Assembly (NCBI GenBank): GCA_949152475.1
Contig: OX424562.1
Coordinates: forward strand, 36,352,657-36,416,656
Reading direction: 5' to 3'
Source: Terebella lapidaria
Taxonomy: Eukaryota > Annelida > Polychaeta > Terebellida > Terebellidae
DNA length: 64,000 bases
Positions 24,741 to 37,046 of the stretch are shown piece after piece. Positions within the stretch are counted from its first letter, which is position 1. Each line of letters begins with the position of its first letter. The notes under the pieces were generated by a model. The model saw only the letters and a list, made by a program, of their open reading frames with translations. It did no database searches and had not been told where the DNA came from. Position numbers and translations under genes: made by a program.

Positions 24741-27700
24741 ACAGTTATTGTGAGGTTCAACATACGACGGTGAATTGGAATGCCATAAAAACAGTTGTAT
24801 CTGTTCACACTGCTGAAAGCACCCAGTTTTCATTGATGCATCTTGCACTGTCACTGTAGGCTCTGTTTACAGTGGACGTGTAACTCGATGCACTGTGGTC
24901 GATAAAACGTTAAAGTACTAGTAAAGTGAAAACATGATGTCTTGTTATATGAAAGATCTCATTGAACTGAGCAAAATGGTCTTTACGGTATATCAATATC
25001 TGTATCCGTTCAAAAGTTACAGGCATTTGAAACTGCCATTCCGGCACTACATTACAGAAGCCACTTGAAAAGTTTTAGCAACTCATTAATATGCAAATTA
25101 GATGCTAATGAGAATTCATGACGTCACGAGGGGAACAAATTGTAATTAGGATATTTCAAGCCATGATATAATGATTCTTATTGAAGGTTCTGACGATCTG
25201 ACTAGTGCATATTATTATGTACCTTACATAGTCAATATCCACACAAACTGTACTGTTGCTATGGTTACCAGTCGTTCCCTATAGCCGTAGTTACCCATGG
25301 TTGTCATGGCCATTAAATGCCAAGTCAGTCTATCCACAGACTTTCTGTCGATTATTTATGAAAAAATTATTATAGAGCTCAAGTTGGCACCATTTTTATT
25401 TGTGCATACCCTGTTCTAAGTGGGTTTCTGGCCCTAGCAACCATGGTTGCTATGGGCCATACCAGGTCACTGGTTACCTTGACAACGACAGAAAAAGTGA
25501 AAACACTGATTATTCATATTAACATCTGTATAGAATAAGTTTTGATGAATAATCATAACATTAAATGAATGAACAATACATATCAAAGTACCTAATTAAA
25601 ACAGCTTCCCCTGATGACGTCATGAATATCTCATTTGCATACTAATTAGCTAAATTGTTTTGAAAAAGTAAATTTGCCGATTTCCATCTTTAAAGTGCTA
25701 TAACTTTTGAACGGATTGTGATATTTACATGCCGTAAAAACCATTTTGCTCAGATCAATGAGATCTTTCATATAAGTTCACATCATATTTTCACTATACT
25801 AGTACTTTAAGGTGTACTTCGTAAAGTAGCTTTGCCCTACAGTTCCATTCACATTACGGGACTAAGATACAAGATAAATGTACAAGATACCTCACCAAAG
25901 ACTATCCCGAGCTTGATATAATGCGCTTTTATGCTGAATAAATTCGTCTTACCTGATATTCGCAAAAAAAGAATGTTGGAAATTGTATACTGCTCTTTGA
26001 ATTATATACTGTTCTCTCCTACATGGCATATACGTTCCTCGTTGATCCACGGACCTGCACATATACTGTATATACAAATACCACTATTCGCACGATGATG
26101 TGGAAATGAGTGAAACCGAAATGAGTAAGTATTTATTGTAAGTGAGTCACTTCTCAAGTAGACCCTTCGCTGTCGCTATGCACAGATAATTTATCTACCA
26201 TCAAATTGAACTCGCACAATTGATAATCATACCAGAAATTTATACAGCGTAGATTACCGAGATTTATCAAATCCATGTGGACAGTTTTCCTATCCTTTTT
26301 ACTAAGCTTTCATTTTTAAAACACGCAGTGATATGAAAATGTCCATGTGACCAAGCGGATCATAAACTTCCAAAACAGAAGCATTTGATTGTTACTGATA
26401 ATTTGTAATTTGTGTTGGGTTGATCTCCACTCTGTCGTATCTTTACTGGACCAGTGATTGATCCTGATGGGAAGTAGATGATGTAGGCGAACAAGGTTTC
26501 GAAAAAAATCTATTCAATCCGATTCGATTCTCATGGCGCAGAAAAATAAAAGATGCACAGAAAGATACAAGATTACACTGAGAACGTCCACAACTTTACT
26601 GTATGTCTGCACATGGTATTTTTACCTCCGGGTTCCGACGCACACTCGAATACTGTAACTACAACGTATAGACTGTACACTGGCTAGTGAAGACAAACCA
26701 CGGCTGTGCTGCCTGTATATCTATGATAACACCGTAATATGTTTCAATATTAGCATATCTATCTAGCTATACTCTGATATTAAAAGCCATATGGATTCTG
26801 ACAGTTGGTGTAATTAAGGACGTGATTTGATCATCGCCATCATAGAATATCAAGTTCATACAACAGGGTATTTTATACAAACATAATATTTCCAAGTATC
26901 TCACCAGAGGCTGATAAAATATAACTTGCTCATAAAGATTGTTGCTGCCTCTGTTTTTGTGAAGTGGGTTGGAATATCATTGTGAACCATAATAATGAAT
27001 GAATCTGATCTTTGAGGCATCTTGCAACGGAATTGCAAAGTTTTTATTGTGGACGTGTAACTCGATGCACTATGGTCGATAAAACGTTACTATACATACT
27101 TTCCAATTTATGTTATGTAATTTATGTTTTTTTTCCATAGCAGGACAAGCATACAAAATAAATGTACACGATACTGCACTCAATGCTAAAAATGCTATGG
27201 ACTAGTGCCTTTTTAAATGATTCTGTTTACCTGAGAATCGCAAACCAAATAAAAAATGCTAGATATTATATATTGCTCGTAAGGGTTTCCTCTATTAGAA
27301 TTAATCACACGGACTTGCACGCTTAACTTATACAAATCTCAAGTACTTATACAAATTGCAAGTATTCTCTACAAGAGTCGAGTATCTTCTCAAGTAGATC
27401 CTTCACATTCGATATTTTCAGATAATTCATTTACTGTCAAACTGAACTGGCATAATTAATCACAACATTAGGAATAGTAGATGAAACAGGATAGAGTACC
27501 GGGTTTTATCATAAACACATGGGAACATTTTATGCAACATTTTGCCACGCTTACATTTATCGAACGTGCAGTTATAAAATGTCCATAACCAGCCGTTCAT
27601 GGAACTCATGAGTTCCAGTCAGTATGACCAATAGTATTTTATCATAAAGTATTTTATCAAAACGAGGCAAACTGTGTAGGTTTAATCATGTATCCCGAGG

Positions 27701-30700
27701 ATACCATCAACTCAGTAGCCTTTTGGCTTGTGATTGGGTACTTATGTACTTGTCATATATCTATTCCATGAGGTTTATTTCGGATTTCTAAATCATTTTC
27801 ATAAGTTGTTGGGCAGTTGTATACTAATTCAGGTGTACAGTAGAAACAGCTACATTTACCACACTGTCTGCCCCTGATGATGTCAGTGAGTCTTTTGATA
27901 AAGTATTTGGTCAGGCTTTGTTTCTATTGCAAAATGTTGTATTTTACGTTTGTTATTGGAATCATCAAAATTTGGCTGTATCGGTGGTAATAGATTGATA
28001 CTTACATCTAAAGTTCTGGAAACCAATCATTGTATTTCTAAATCTTGTCTTGACACTTCATTTGTAAGTAGGTTCTCATGGTGGATATAAACCAGATGCT
28101 AAAATGTGAAAGAAAGACACGAACACTCATGAAAAACATGAGTGCTGTCCTCAGAACTCCCAGATTGGTCGACTCGAAAACCTATCCAAACTTTGTTCTC
28201 AGATGTCTACGATAGCATTAGCTTATGCAATATATCCAAATTTCAAATCCCCAATCAGCATTTTATAGTTTTGCATTTTATTCTGTCGGCACAGAATGAT
28301 GAAAATGTCGCCAAAAAAATGATATAAATCCATGAACAGTTAGATACCTTATTGGAAATTAAAATATGAAATTTCACAGCTATACTGAACATAGCTGCAC
28401 AAGGGTCATGCTATTTTAACCCAAGTTTCATAGACACACTCGATATTATCACAATAACTACAATAATCACATATTGGTTGTTTAGACATGTCACAGGTGT
28501 GATGCCTCTGCATCTGTCATAACTTTCGAATCCATGATAACATGTTTCAATATCAGCATACTTATCAACTTCTACTCTAATCTGGAATGCCATATTGAAT
28601 AAACAAGCTCAGAAACGGTATATTTTATACAAGTATATATAAGTATCTTTATATAAGTATCTTTACCGAGTCAGATAGAAAATAGAATGCTAATAAATAA
28701 TGTTGCTGCATGAGACTGTTATTGTGAGGTTCCACATACGACGGTGCATTGGAATGCCATAAAAAAACAGTTGTATCTGTTCATTGTTAAATGCACCCAG
28801 TTTTCATTGAGGCATCTTGCACGATGAATCTAGACTCTCTTTACAGTGGACGTGTAACTCGATGCACTGTGGTCGATAAAACGTTACGATGTACATGTAC
28901 TTTGTAAAGTTGTCTTGCCCTACAATTCCATTCACATCACGGGACAAAGATACAAGATAAATGTACAAGATACTGCATCTAAAACTATCCCGAGCAGGGA
29001 ATAATGCGTTTTTATGCTGAATGATTTCGTCTCACCTGATATTCGCAAAAAAGAATGCTGGCAATTTTACTCTGCTCTTTGAACTACACCCTGTGGAAGC
29101 CATGTTCTTCCCTACATGGCATGTACGTACACTTTAGAACATCCTCACAAGACCGTGTATTTGTAAAGGTATGCATCGAAGTTAACATACATGTATGAAT
29201 CGCTAGTTGCGAAGTGGAAATGTTCCCCGTGGATCCAAGGATCTGCACATATACATGTACTGTAAATACATATATCACTGTTCTCACGAGGATTGATGTG
29301 GCAACGAGTAAAACCGAAATGAATATTTGTTCATTGTAAGACTGTCAGTCGAGTCACTTTTGAAGTAGACCCTTCGGTGTCGATATGTACAGATAATTTA
29401 TCCACTATCAAATTGAACTGGCACAATTGATCATCATACTATAAATATATACGGCGTAGAATACTGAGATTTATCAAATCCATATGGACAGTTTCCCTCT
29501 CCTTGTCACTAAGCTTTCATTTATCAAACACGCAGTAATATGAAAACGTCTATGTGAACAAGCGGATCATAAAACTTCCAATCAGTATAACAGAAGCATT
29601 TGATTGTTACTGATCCAGCACAACTTGAAATTTGTGTTGGGTTGATCTACTCAATCCGATTCGATCCTCCGTCAAAGTAGAATGATGAAAAAATGCACCA
29701 AAGAGTGATAACAGTAAGTCAACTTTACTGTATGCCTGCACATGGTAGTTTTACCTCCGGGTTCCGACGCACACTCGAATACTGTAACTACAATGTTTCG
29801 ACTGTACACTGGCTAGTGAAGACTGATGTTAAATTCCATAGGATTCTGAGTGTAATTAAGGACGTGACTCATATGATATGATATTTATCATCGGTCAATC
29901 ACATATAGAATGACATGTAAGCAAAGAGGCTTATGCACGATGCGATCCTCGTCATCCTAGAACATCAGGTTCATCAAACAGGGTATTTTATACAAACATA
30001 ATATTTCCAAGTATCTCACCAGAGGATGATTAAATATAACTTGCTTATAAAGAATGTTGATGCGTCTGTTGTCGTGAAGGGGGTTGGGATATCATTGTAA
30101 GCCGTAATGCTTAAAGTTAGAATCACTTTTAGAATTGACAAAATTTATTCATTCTGCGGTAGCTTTATTTTGTCTATAGAATAAGATATCGTACAAATTT
30201 GGGTCTGAAAATGTGTATTACGGGCCTAAATAGAGTTGCCAAATCAAGATTCAAATCATTTTTTTTCCTCAAAGCGGCCCGCCTTGCAAGCGATTTCTAC
30301 ACACAGTCTCGTGACGTCATTGGTATTTGTGTAGATACTGTAGCAACCGACAATGTATAGGCAGGCCGATCATTATCTGTCCACTGTTTTCATGCACGAA
30401 AAACGGCAATTTTCTGAGTATATGTTGTCGAACTGTGCATATTTTCTTTATATTCCTGACTCTCTCGAGATGTAGTTTCAAGTTTGCGTGACAAACAAGA
30501 ATGCTAAATTTGGCTGATTTTAAAATTGATTCCAACTTTAAAACGCCTAGTCTTTGAGGCATCTTACAAGGTAACTGAAAACTTTTTATTGCGGACGTGT
30601 AACTCGATGCACTATGGTCGATAAAACGTTCCTATACATATATACCAATTTATGTTAAGTAATTTTTATTCTTTCTATCCCATTGCCATCACAGGACAAG

Positions 30701-32430
30701 AATACAAAATAAATGTACATGATACTAAACTCAAGGCTAAAAACACTATGGAATAGTGTCTTTTCAAATGATTCTGCATACCTGACAGTCGCAAACCAAA
30801 CAGAAAATTTTAGAGATCGTATATTGTTCGTTAAGGTTTCCTCTGTTAGAATTAATCACACGGACCTGCACTGTACTTATACAAATCTCACAATTACTCG
30901 CTAAATGCAAGTATTCCCTACAAGAGTCAAGTAACTTCTCAAGTAGAATCTTCACAGTCGATATGTTCAGATAATTTATTACCGTCAAAATGAACTAGCA
31001 TAATTAATCACGACATTAGGAATAGATGAGACAGGATAGAGTACCGGGTTTTATCATACCCATATGCGAACATTTAATGCAACCTTTTGCCAAGCTCACA
31101 TTTATCGAACGCGCAGTTACGAAATGTCAATAACCAGCCGGTCATAAAACTCCTGAGTTCCAGTCAGTAAAACCAATTTTAAAATGTTTTATCAAAACGA
31201 GGCAGACTGTATAGCTTTAAGGTTCTACCAACTGGAAACCAATCATTGTATTTGTAAATCTTGTCTTGACACTTCATTTGTAAGTAGGTTCTCGTGGTTG
31301 ATATAAACAGGATGCTAAAATGTGAATGAAAGACATGAACACAATGCTCTCCTGAGAACTCACCGATTGGTCTACTCGTAAACGTATCCAACCTTTGTTC
31401 TCGGATGTCTACGATAACAATAGCTTATGCAATATATCCAAATTCCAAATCCCCACTCAGCATTTTATAGTGATGGATTAACAGTGAATTAGAGAGGCTT
31501 CAGCCCTAGCACATACAAACTGGGTAAGTGATACCTCGTATACATACTGTTGCATAATTACCCATAATTTCATGCTGAAAAGAATATTTGATCCCAATTG
31601 TCTGTTTTCAAATGTACAATGTCATATTAATGTTGGTCTAAAAGTCTGGAAACCATGAAATGAATTTCAAATGTCAGCCTATTTGACAGGGTCCAAACAT
31701 CCTTCAGTGAAAAAACTTCGGGGCATTAAACATTTACAAATTGTGATAGATCCTGATAAGAACGTGAGTAGATAATGGAACATTTAAATGCTAACAAGGA
31801 TTCGAAAAAAAATCTCTTAATTTGATTCGACCGTTGACAGCTCACAATGATGAAGGTTTCACCAAAGAGTGAAAAAATGTATAAACAGTAAGAACTTTAT
31901 TATGAATTATAATGTGAAATTGACAACATTTCTCTTGTCTACACACGGTTTTTTAACCAGATGTTTTGATACACACTCGGTACGATTACTTCAACTACAA
32001 TGTATCCTCTCTTGACTGGTGAAGACAAAAAGTTGTGCTGCCTGCGCATCTATGATAACAAGATATGTTTCCATATTAGCAATTCTATCTAGTCCAACTC
32101 TGGACGGTAATGTCATACGGATGCTGACAGTCGATGTATTAAGGTAGCGCTAAATATGACTGTACTGTTCCTACGCCGTGCTTCTGGAAGGAACAGTCAT
32201 AAAGCCTTCGTGCCCTGTGACTTCTGGTGAATATTTGTGCAGTCAAACTATCTGGATAAAACTTGAATATGCACCTGATGTAAGTATCACTCTATTACCA
32301 CCAATACAGTCAGATTTTGACAATACCAATAACAAACGTAAAATACAACATTTTGTAATAGAAAAAAGCCCGACCAAATACTTTATACGAAGACACACAT
32401 ACGTCATCAGGGACAGACAGTGTGTAGTTG
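24741..32430. repeat. Array continuation: successive tail-block copies
   Basis: A run of 1- to 2-kb tail blocks without the head part. Landmarks recur in the same order. 'AATAAAGAATGTTGCTGC'-like words are near 24718, 26931, 28690 and 30049. 'GGTCGATAAAACGTT' is near 24895, 27071, 28870 and 30614. 'GATATGTACAGATAATTTAT'-like words are near 26175, 27411, 29382 and 30959. A further block ('GAACTCACCGATTGGTCTAC', then 'TGTCTACGATA.CA') is near 28165 and 31365. A block shared with 14440-14700 lies at 27710-27970 and, inverted, at about 32260-32430. Nothing here reads as a gene. Confidence 0.7.
24914..25806. mobile_element. Foldback MITE in a tail block, flanked by TTAA or TA
   Basis: About 893 bp. 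The left end reads AGTACTAGTAAAGTGAAAAC and the right end in reverse complement reads AGTACTAGTATAGTGAAAAT. The inverted similarity runs inward for roughly 240 bp ('GAAAGATCTCATTGA.CTGAG', 'TTAATATGCAAAT', 'GACGTCA'). It is bounded by TTAA at 24910-24913 and 25807-25810. Other array copies show the uninterrupted site 'AAAACGTTACGATGTAC'. TTAA would fit piggyBac-type integration, and TA alone would fit Tc1/mariner. No coding frame of any length, so non-autonomous. Confidence 0.8.
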
Positions 32431-32446
32431 TTTCTACTGTACACCG

Positions 32447-33204
32447 CAGGGGCGGATTAAATGACAGAAGGGACTGAGGCTGGAAAATATAAATGGGCCT
32501 GAAGCTATCCGGTATTTTGTGGGCTGAGCAGTTCGGCGTGTATCTGAGGAAGAATTTATCCGATATGTGGACATTCAATTCGGATTCGAATTTTGAACGT
32601 TTTTTTCCACTAAAGAGTGAAAGGACTGAAAAAGTAATTTGGCCTAGATCTAATATTGTAAATCCAGTACATTTCAAATTTTGTGAATTTATCGAGGATT
32701 CCGAATAGTTATTGAAGTTGACCCCCTGGAAAATCAGTGATTTTTTTTTTCAGAATAAAAAATCTAACATATTGTGGTATATGCAGTTGTTTATTATAAA
32801 CAAATTTGCGATGTGATCAATATTTATTTTATGATCATACATATGTACTTTTCGGCCTTTTTGTGTGCAATTCTGTCGATGGCAGGTGTAGGCCTATCAT
32901 GGAGACCTTCTGTAGGCCTAAACCATTTGTGTGAGAAGGAGACACACTAGCACCCGCAGAAAAATATAGGTCCACAAGTTTAAAAAAAACCCACGGTTTC
33001 AATCTGCGGCCTATAATAGGCCTATGAATGAGAAAAAGGGACGAATAAGCACTCGCAAAAATACGACCAATGTTTGAAAAAAAAAACTGTGCAGTTAAAA
33101 ATAGGCCCCGTAGTTGAGAAAAAACTGTGCATTGTTTTTGTGAGAATTGGGGTCTATGTTTTTCTTGCTGCCGGCCCAATAGCCCCTACGTTAATCTGGC
33201 CCTG
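32447..33204. mobile_element. Non-autonomous hAT-type element with perfect 8-bp target duplication
   Basis: Termini are CAGGGGCGGATTAA on the left and, in reverse complement on the right, CAGGGCCAGATTAA. Both are flanked by GTACACCG, at 32439-32446 and 33205-33212. An 8-bp duplication with CAGGG-type ends is the hAT hallmark. The 758-bp interior holds repeated 'TAGGCCTA' words and A-runs but no transposase; the frames opening on either strand near 32243-32708 cross the element boundary or lack domains. It sits in the array block that recurs elsewhere. Confidence 0.85.
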
Positions 33205-33212
33205 GTACACCG

Positions 33213-34215
33213 GATGGAATTAGTATACATATACATATTGTATAGGTAATACTCTTCTAACATTGAACCTCGAAATTCAAGTACACTGCTGCATATCATA
33301 TACTTAATTTTGATACATTCAAATGGGTTGTTTATATTATCGTGTCGTATTGGCCGATGGTTCCTTCGGTTTCAGGGAATATGTGAACTGCGGATTTTGA
33401 CAACATGGCACTTCTATCATCATAACGTGAATTTTTGATGTAATATATTTGATATTATATTGCATATCAAGTATAACAATATGCAATCATTGTATTTAAT
33501 GTCAATGAACAAATATTTCCATGGCAACCTGTTGTTTATATGTAAATAAGGGAATAAATAAACTCTATATGCATGTATTCTATGAGTTGTGTTCATTGCT
33601 GATGGAATTTGATTTTGATGAAGCGTTGATATCAACATTAATTAATAACAAATTTGTGAAAGAAATGAAGGATGAACAAAAGCGATGTATAGTCATGCAT
33701 TGCAATAAAAATTTATTACTTTAAATAATAAAGTCACGGCAGGGCATGTACATTATATCAAAAATTTGGGGAAGACGCTTCACTACATAAATATTTTACT
33801 AGCGGGAAACAGTAGCGTCAAATTAGGTATATATCTCCATAAAATATTTTTTTATCGAATTACAGCTATCACGGATGGTGGATATCAAGTTTTGTTGACG
33901 ACACCAGAACTGCACTGTCTAGGATAGGTCAACATTATATCAGAAGTTATTGACACCATATCCATGCTAACTCTCGATGAAATGCAAATATGATACAGTG
34001 GTTAGTGTTCTTCAATTATATATTATAATTGGTTAATAATTAACACATTTCATATCATGATATTACATATTTAATTTCGCAAGTCTAGGTAACACTTCAT
34101 TTTTAAATGGGATAAAATAAAAATAAGGTAATCTTTATGTTAAAAAAATTAGTGGAATTAATACATACATTACATGTATGTCATTGTAAAGTAATAGATG
34201 AAGAAATATTAATGT
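33213..34215. other. No gene recognised
   Basis: Very AT-rich stretch with microsatellite-like ATAT runs and no supported coding frame. It separates the hAT element from the helicase relic that follows. Confidence 0.55.
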
Positions 34216-34219
34216 TTTC

Positions 34220-35225
34220 ACTTTCAGGGGAGACACATTCAGACCTGATTACCCCGATGTGTAGATAGTTCGAGGGGCCTCCAGACAGACACACCTGTCT
34301 GCTTATTAATTGCGACAGTCACCCAAATGATGGAGAACATTCTGAAATTGTTGGCAATCGACCCTGAAGAAATGGAACATGTTTCCCTCATTCCAGACAG
34401 GCACGTTATGGCAACTTTATCATCAAAACAACATTATGAATAAATTTCCGTATGGGGTTTGATCATGAAAGAAAATAGTTTAATGACACATAAGGGATGA
34501 AAAAGGGATATACACATCTTAATCTTTATTTCATCAGAACCAACATCTACCTGATAGTCGATAGAAACCATGTTGATGATAAAGATACACTTGACTCGTT
34601 GATAGAAGAAATCGAAACTGAGCTCGCAAACACTCCTAAAACTATATTATTTGTAAGGTAAGAAACCTCTAGAAGAAAATGGGATGAGGCGATTAATCTC
34701 AAATTAGGAGATGTTGTTAATATGAAAGTGTAGGTGATTACATACAACTAAGTTATATGTGGTTTCATTGATACCGATCACAGATCATTCGACACGGGTG
34801 CAAATTCGATGGCTCATTTTTTTGGGTCGACCATGTGGACAGGGAAAGAGATTCCAGAAAATAGACTGGTGGACTTTTATTACGCACAGGTCGACAGTAA
34901 ACCAGAAGGCCGTATTCTACCTTCGTTCTGTAAGATAGAGACCAACCTCCGCTGTTTGATAACCACTATAGCCTTCGGTGTTGGGGTCAGAATCTCCCAT
35001 GTCAGGCGAGTGATTCACTGAGGTCCACCACCAGACCTGTTGTCATACTGGCAAGACGTAGGCACGGCTATTGTCTACACTCCCCCTTTTTTGGTGAACA
35101 AGACGAAACAAGATGACGGGATGAAAAAAAAATCATATCCAACAAAGCATGTCTCAGATTGCAAGTGTTGCAGTACCTGAAATTGAAAGAGCAATCAGAT
35201 GATGGTATTGAGAATGTAAAAAACA
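34220..35225 (+). pseudogene. RecQ-like ATP-dependent DNA helicase relic (helicase C-terminal part)
   Basis: Three collinear pieces read like RecQ-family proteins of invertebrates. Piece 1 (about 34310-34403) gives MMENILKLLAIDPEEMEHVS then LIPDR. Piece 2 (about 34541-34654), after an AG, gives NIYLIVDRNH, then a linker and NTPKTILFVR before a GTAAG donor. Piece 3 (34809-35060) gives ENRLVDFYYAQVDSKPEGRI, LPSFCK, NLRCLITTIAFGVGV and VRRVIH, then a TGA where RecQ proteins have Trp, followed by GPPPDLLSYWQDVG. The expected arginine-finger segment (GRAGR) after that point is not preserved. A possible tail (LQVLQYLKLKEQSDDGI) is near 35158-35208. The N-terminal ATPase lobe (Walker A, DEAH) is absent. 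The pieces look like exons of a decayed or truncated copy. RecQ enzymes unwind DNA in repair; this copy should not. Confidence 0.75.
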
Positions 35226-35849
35226 AGGCTGCCGTTATAATTGTACGGAGTAAATGGGCAAGAAAGGAGATCACCAAGAGTTCATGGTTTTGTGGGATAA
35301 GAGTATACCGATTTGCGAAAATCACTTTGTATTTATTTTTTTTAAGTCTCACTTCAGGAATAAGGTTGATTTTTTTCGCTGAATAGTCCTTGAGCTTCGC
35401 ATTGTACTTGTATAGTGTAGCTAATATTATTTTGATTTGGACTCTTATTTAAAGCGAAAAATAGTACTTCCAGAGGTGAATGTAACACTACACGTAAGTA
35501 TTACCATTATCATTAAAACGATTTTCATATATTTTCAATATGTTTAATGTCAAAAAAATATTAACGCATTTGAATCAGTCGACATTTATTTCAATACATG
35601 TATGTTATCAATACAGCAAAAACGGGAAAAAAGTAGGCATGTACCTCGTCGTCATGCACATATTCCATAGATTTTCCTGCAATTGGCATAGAAGATACAA
35701 TTTGTATAAACACCCATTCTTTGTGTACGCTATGTGTATCTACCTGTAGGTTATGAATCAATCATATATCATGCTTCTAGATTTGTGAAACTCCAAAAGC
35801 TTTATTCTCTATATAAAACCGATATATCACATGTATGTAGGTACCGTTA

Positions 35850-35985
35850 CCACCTGTGTGGCCGAGTGGATAAGACTGGTGGCTCTGGAAGTAACGAAGC
35901 TCACAGTGCGGGAGGTCTGGGGTTCACAAATCGGGCCGGAACTTAGTAAGTTGGGTTTTTCATCCTGATAAATTATGATTAAGGT
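35850..35985 (+). repeat. tRNA-derived SINE (Ser/Leu-like head)
   Basis: A pol III A-box (TGGCCGAGTGG, 35859-35869) and a B-box-like word (GGTTCACAAATC, 35921-35932) are correctly ordered and about 60 bp apart, as in a tRNA with a long variable arm such as Ser or Leu. The acceptor ends do not pair convincingly and the B-box has an extra base, so this is a SINE head rather than a working tRNA gene. A non-tRNA body seems to follow through about 36040. Confidence 0.6.
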
Positions 35986-36013
35986 TTTCCATACTAAACG
36001 GTGCTTACTAAAT

Positions 36014-36838
36014 TTAGAATTTGTCACCCAACGTGAAGCTGTAAATTACAAGCCTCTGGCATCCCACAACACACGCGAGTGGTGGTTGCCCACGTTGTAA
36101 ACTAGGTAGGTCGTTACCTAGTTTGATATGATTATTGATAGTGTTGTCTTTGCGCTTCCAATCGATGCCTGTATATTTTCTACCTGGTGTGAATGAGAAC
36201 AACTCGGCATTGTTGTACCTGTCAACCGATGTATACGGATGTCTTTGAAGTACTTCGGAGTCTGGTGACCAGATGATCTGCACTTATCGTCCTGACCCAA
36301 TCCTGTTTTGAGAAGAATTCGCATCCCCTGTCTAGCTCCCTGACATCCGAGTACAGCGCTGGATTTGTTCCGATGTGTATCGTCCATTACTGTGTTTGAC
36401 AATTTCTGAAATATTTTCCACGTTCTAATTATTCCATTTTGTTTTACAATTGTTTCAGTATAGAGTGTATAAAGTGTAAACTATACAAAATATTTATTTC
36501 AGCAATTGTCCTGTGAACAAACGTTTGAAGTCGTTGTTCATCATTTCATTTGCCAGGTTCAGTCCTATGTTTTGTCCAGGTCCACCCTTCATATTAGCCT
36601 CACGATTCCAAGCGAAATCGAAACTAATTTCTTTTGACAAAAATCCATCAGTGTCTGAAATAATTTTTAATACAATGTGAAGACTCAGTACACACAAAAA
36701 AAAATTATAAAAATTTCTGTATTTAAAAATTATTTTCGGAATAGACGCACATGTCAAGAGTCGATGACCAAGCCTCAGGTATCTTGGATGTCTGTTGTTG
36801 TGGAAGTCTAACATATCTAGCTTCCATGATCTGAGCAT
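36014..36838 (-). pseudogene. DUF6589-like gene fragment
   Basis: On the minus strand, 36838-36750 reads SWKLDMLDFHNNRHPRYLRL then GHRLL. After a likely intron, 36660-36494 reads DFAWNREANMKGGPGQNIGL then NLANEMMNNDFKRL to a stop. The pattern W-x-R-x-x-N-x-x-G-x-x-G-x-N-I-x-L-x-x-x-x-E-x-x-N-x-x-F-K matches the C-terminal region of DUF6589 proteins, a large multi-copy family of unknown function in cnidarians, molluscs and fungi. Further downstream on this strand (36283-36118) a frame with 'AELFSFTPGRKYTGIDWKRK' may be its tail. Only this end of the protein is present, and the family call is from memory of the motif, not a search. Confidence 0.5.
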
Positions 36839-37046
36839 TCTAGATCCATCTCCTTAATTAGACCGTTCACAGTCTGGACTGACATATTGGACTGACATAA
36901 TTGATCACCACATTAGGAATAGATATACAATAGAGTACCGTGATTTAGCACACCCACGTGGGCAATCTTTACGCAACATCTAGCTTAGCGTACAGTTAAC
37001 AAACTTGCAGTCATAACGTCCATAACCAGCCGATCATAAAACTCCA

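Noticed and set aside
32243-32677. 144-codon minus-strand frame
   Set aside because: It crosses the left boundary and target duplication of the hAT element, so it cannot be an ancestral gene.
35850-35940. Functional tRNA-Ser/Leu gene
   Set aside because: A- and B-boxes are present but the acceptor stem does not pair and the B-box is altered; a SINE head is the better call.
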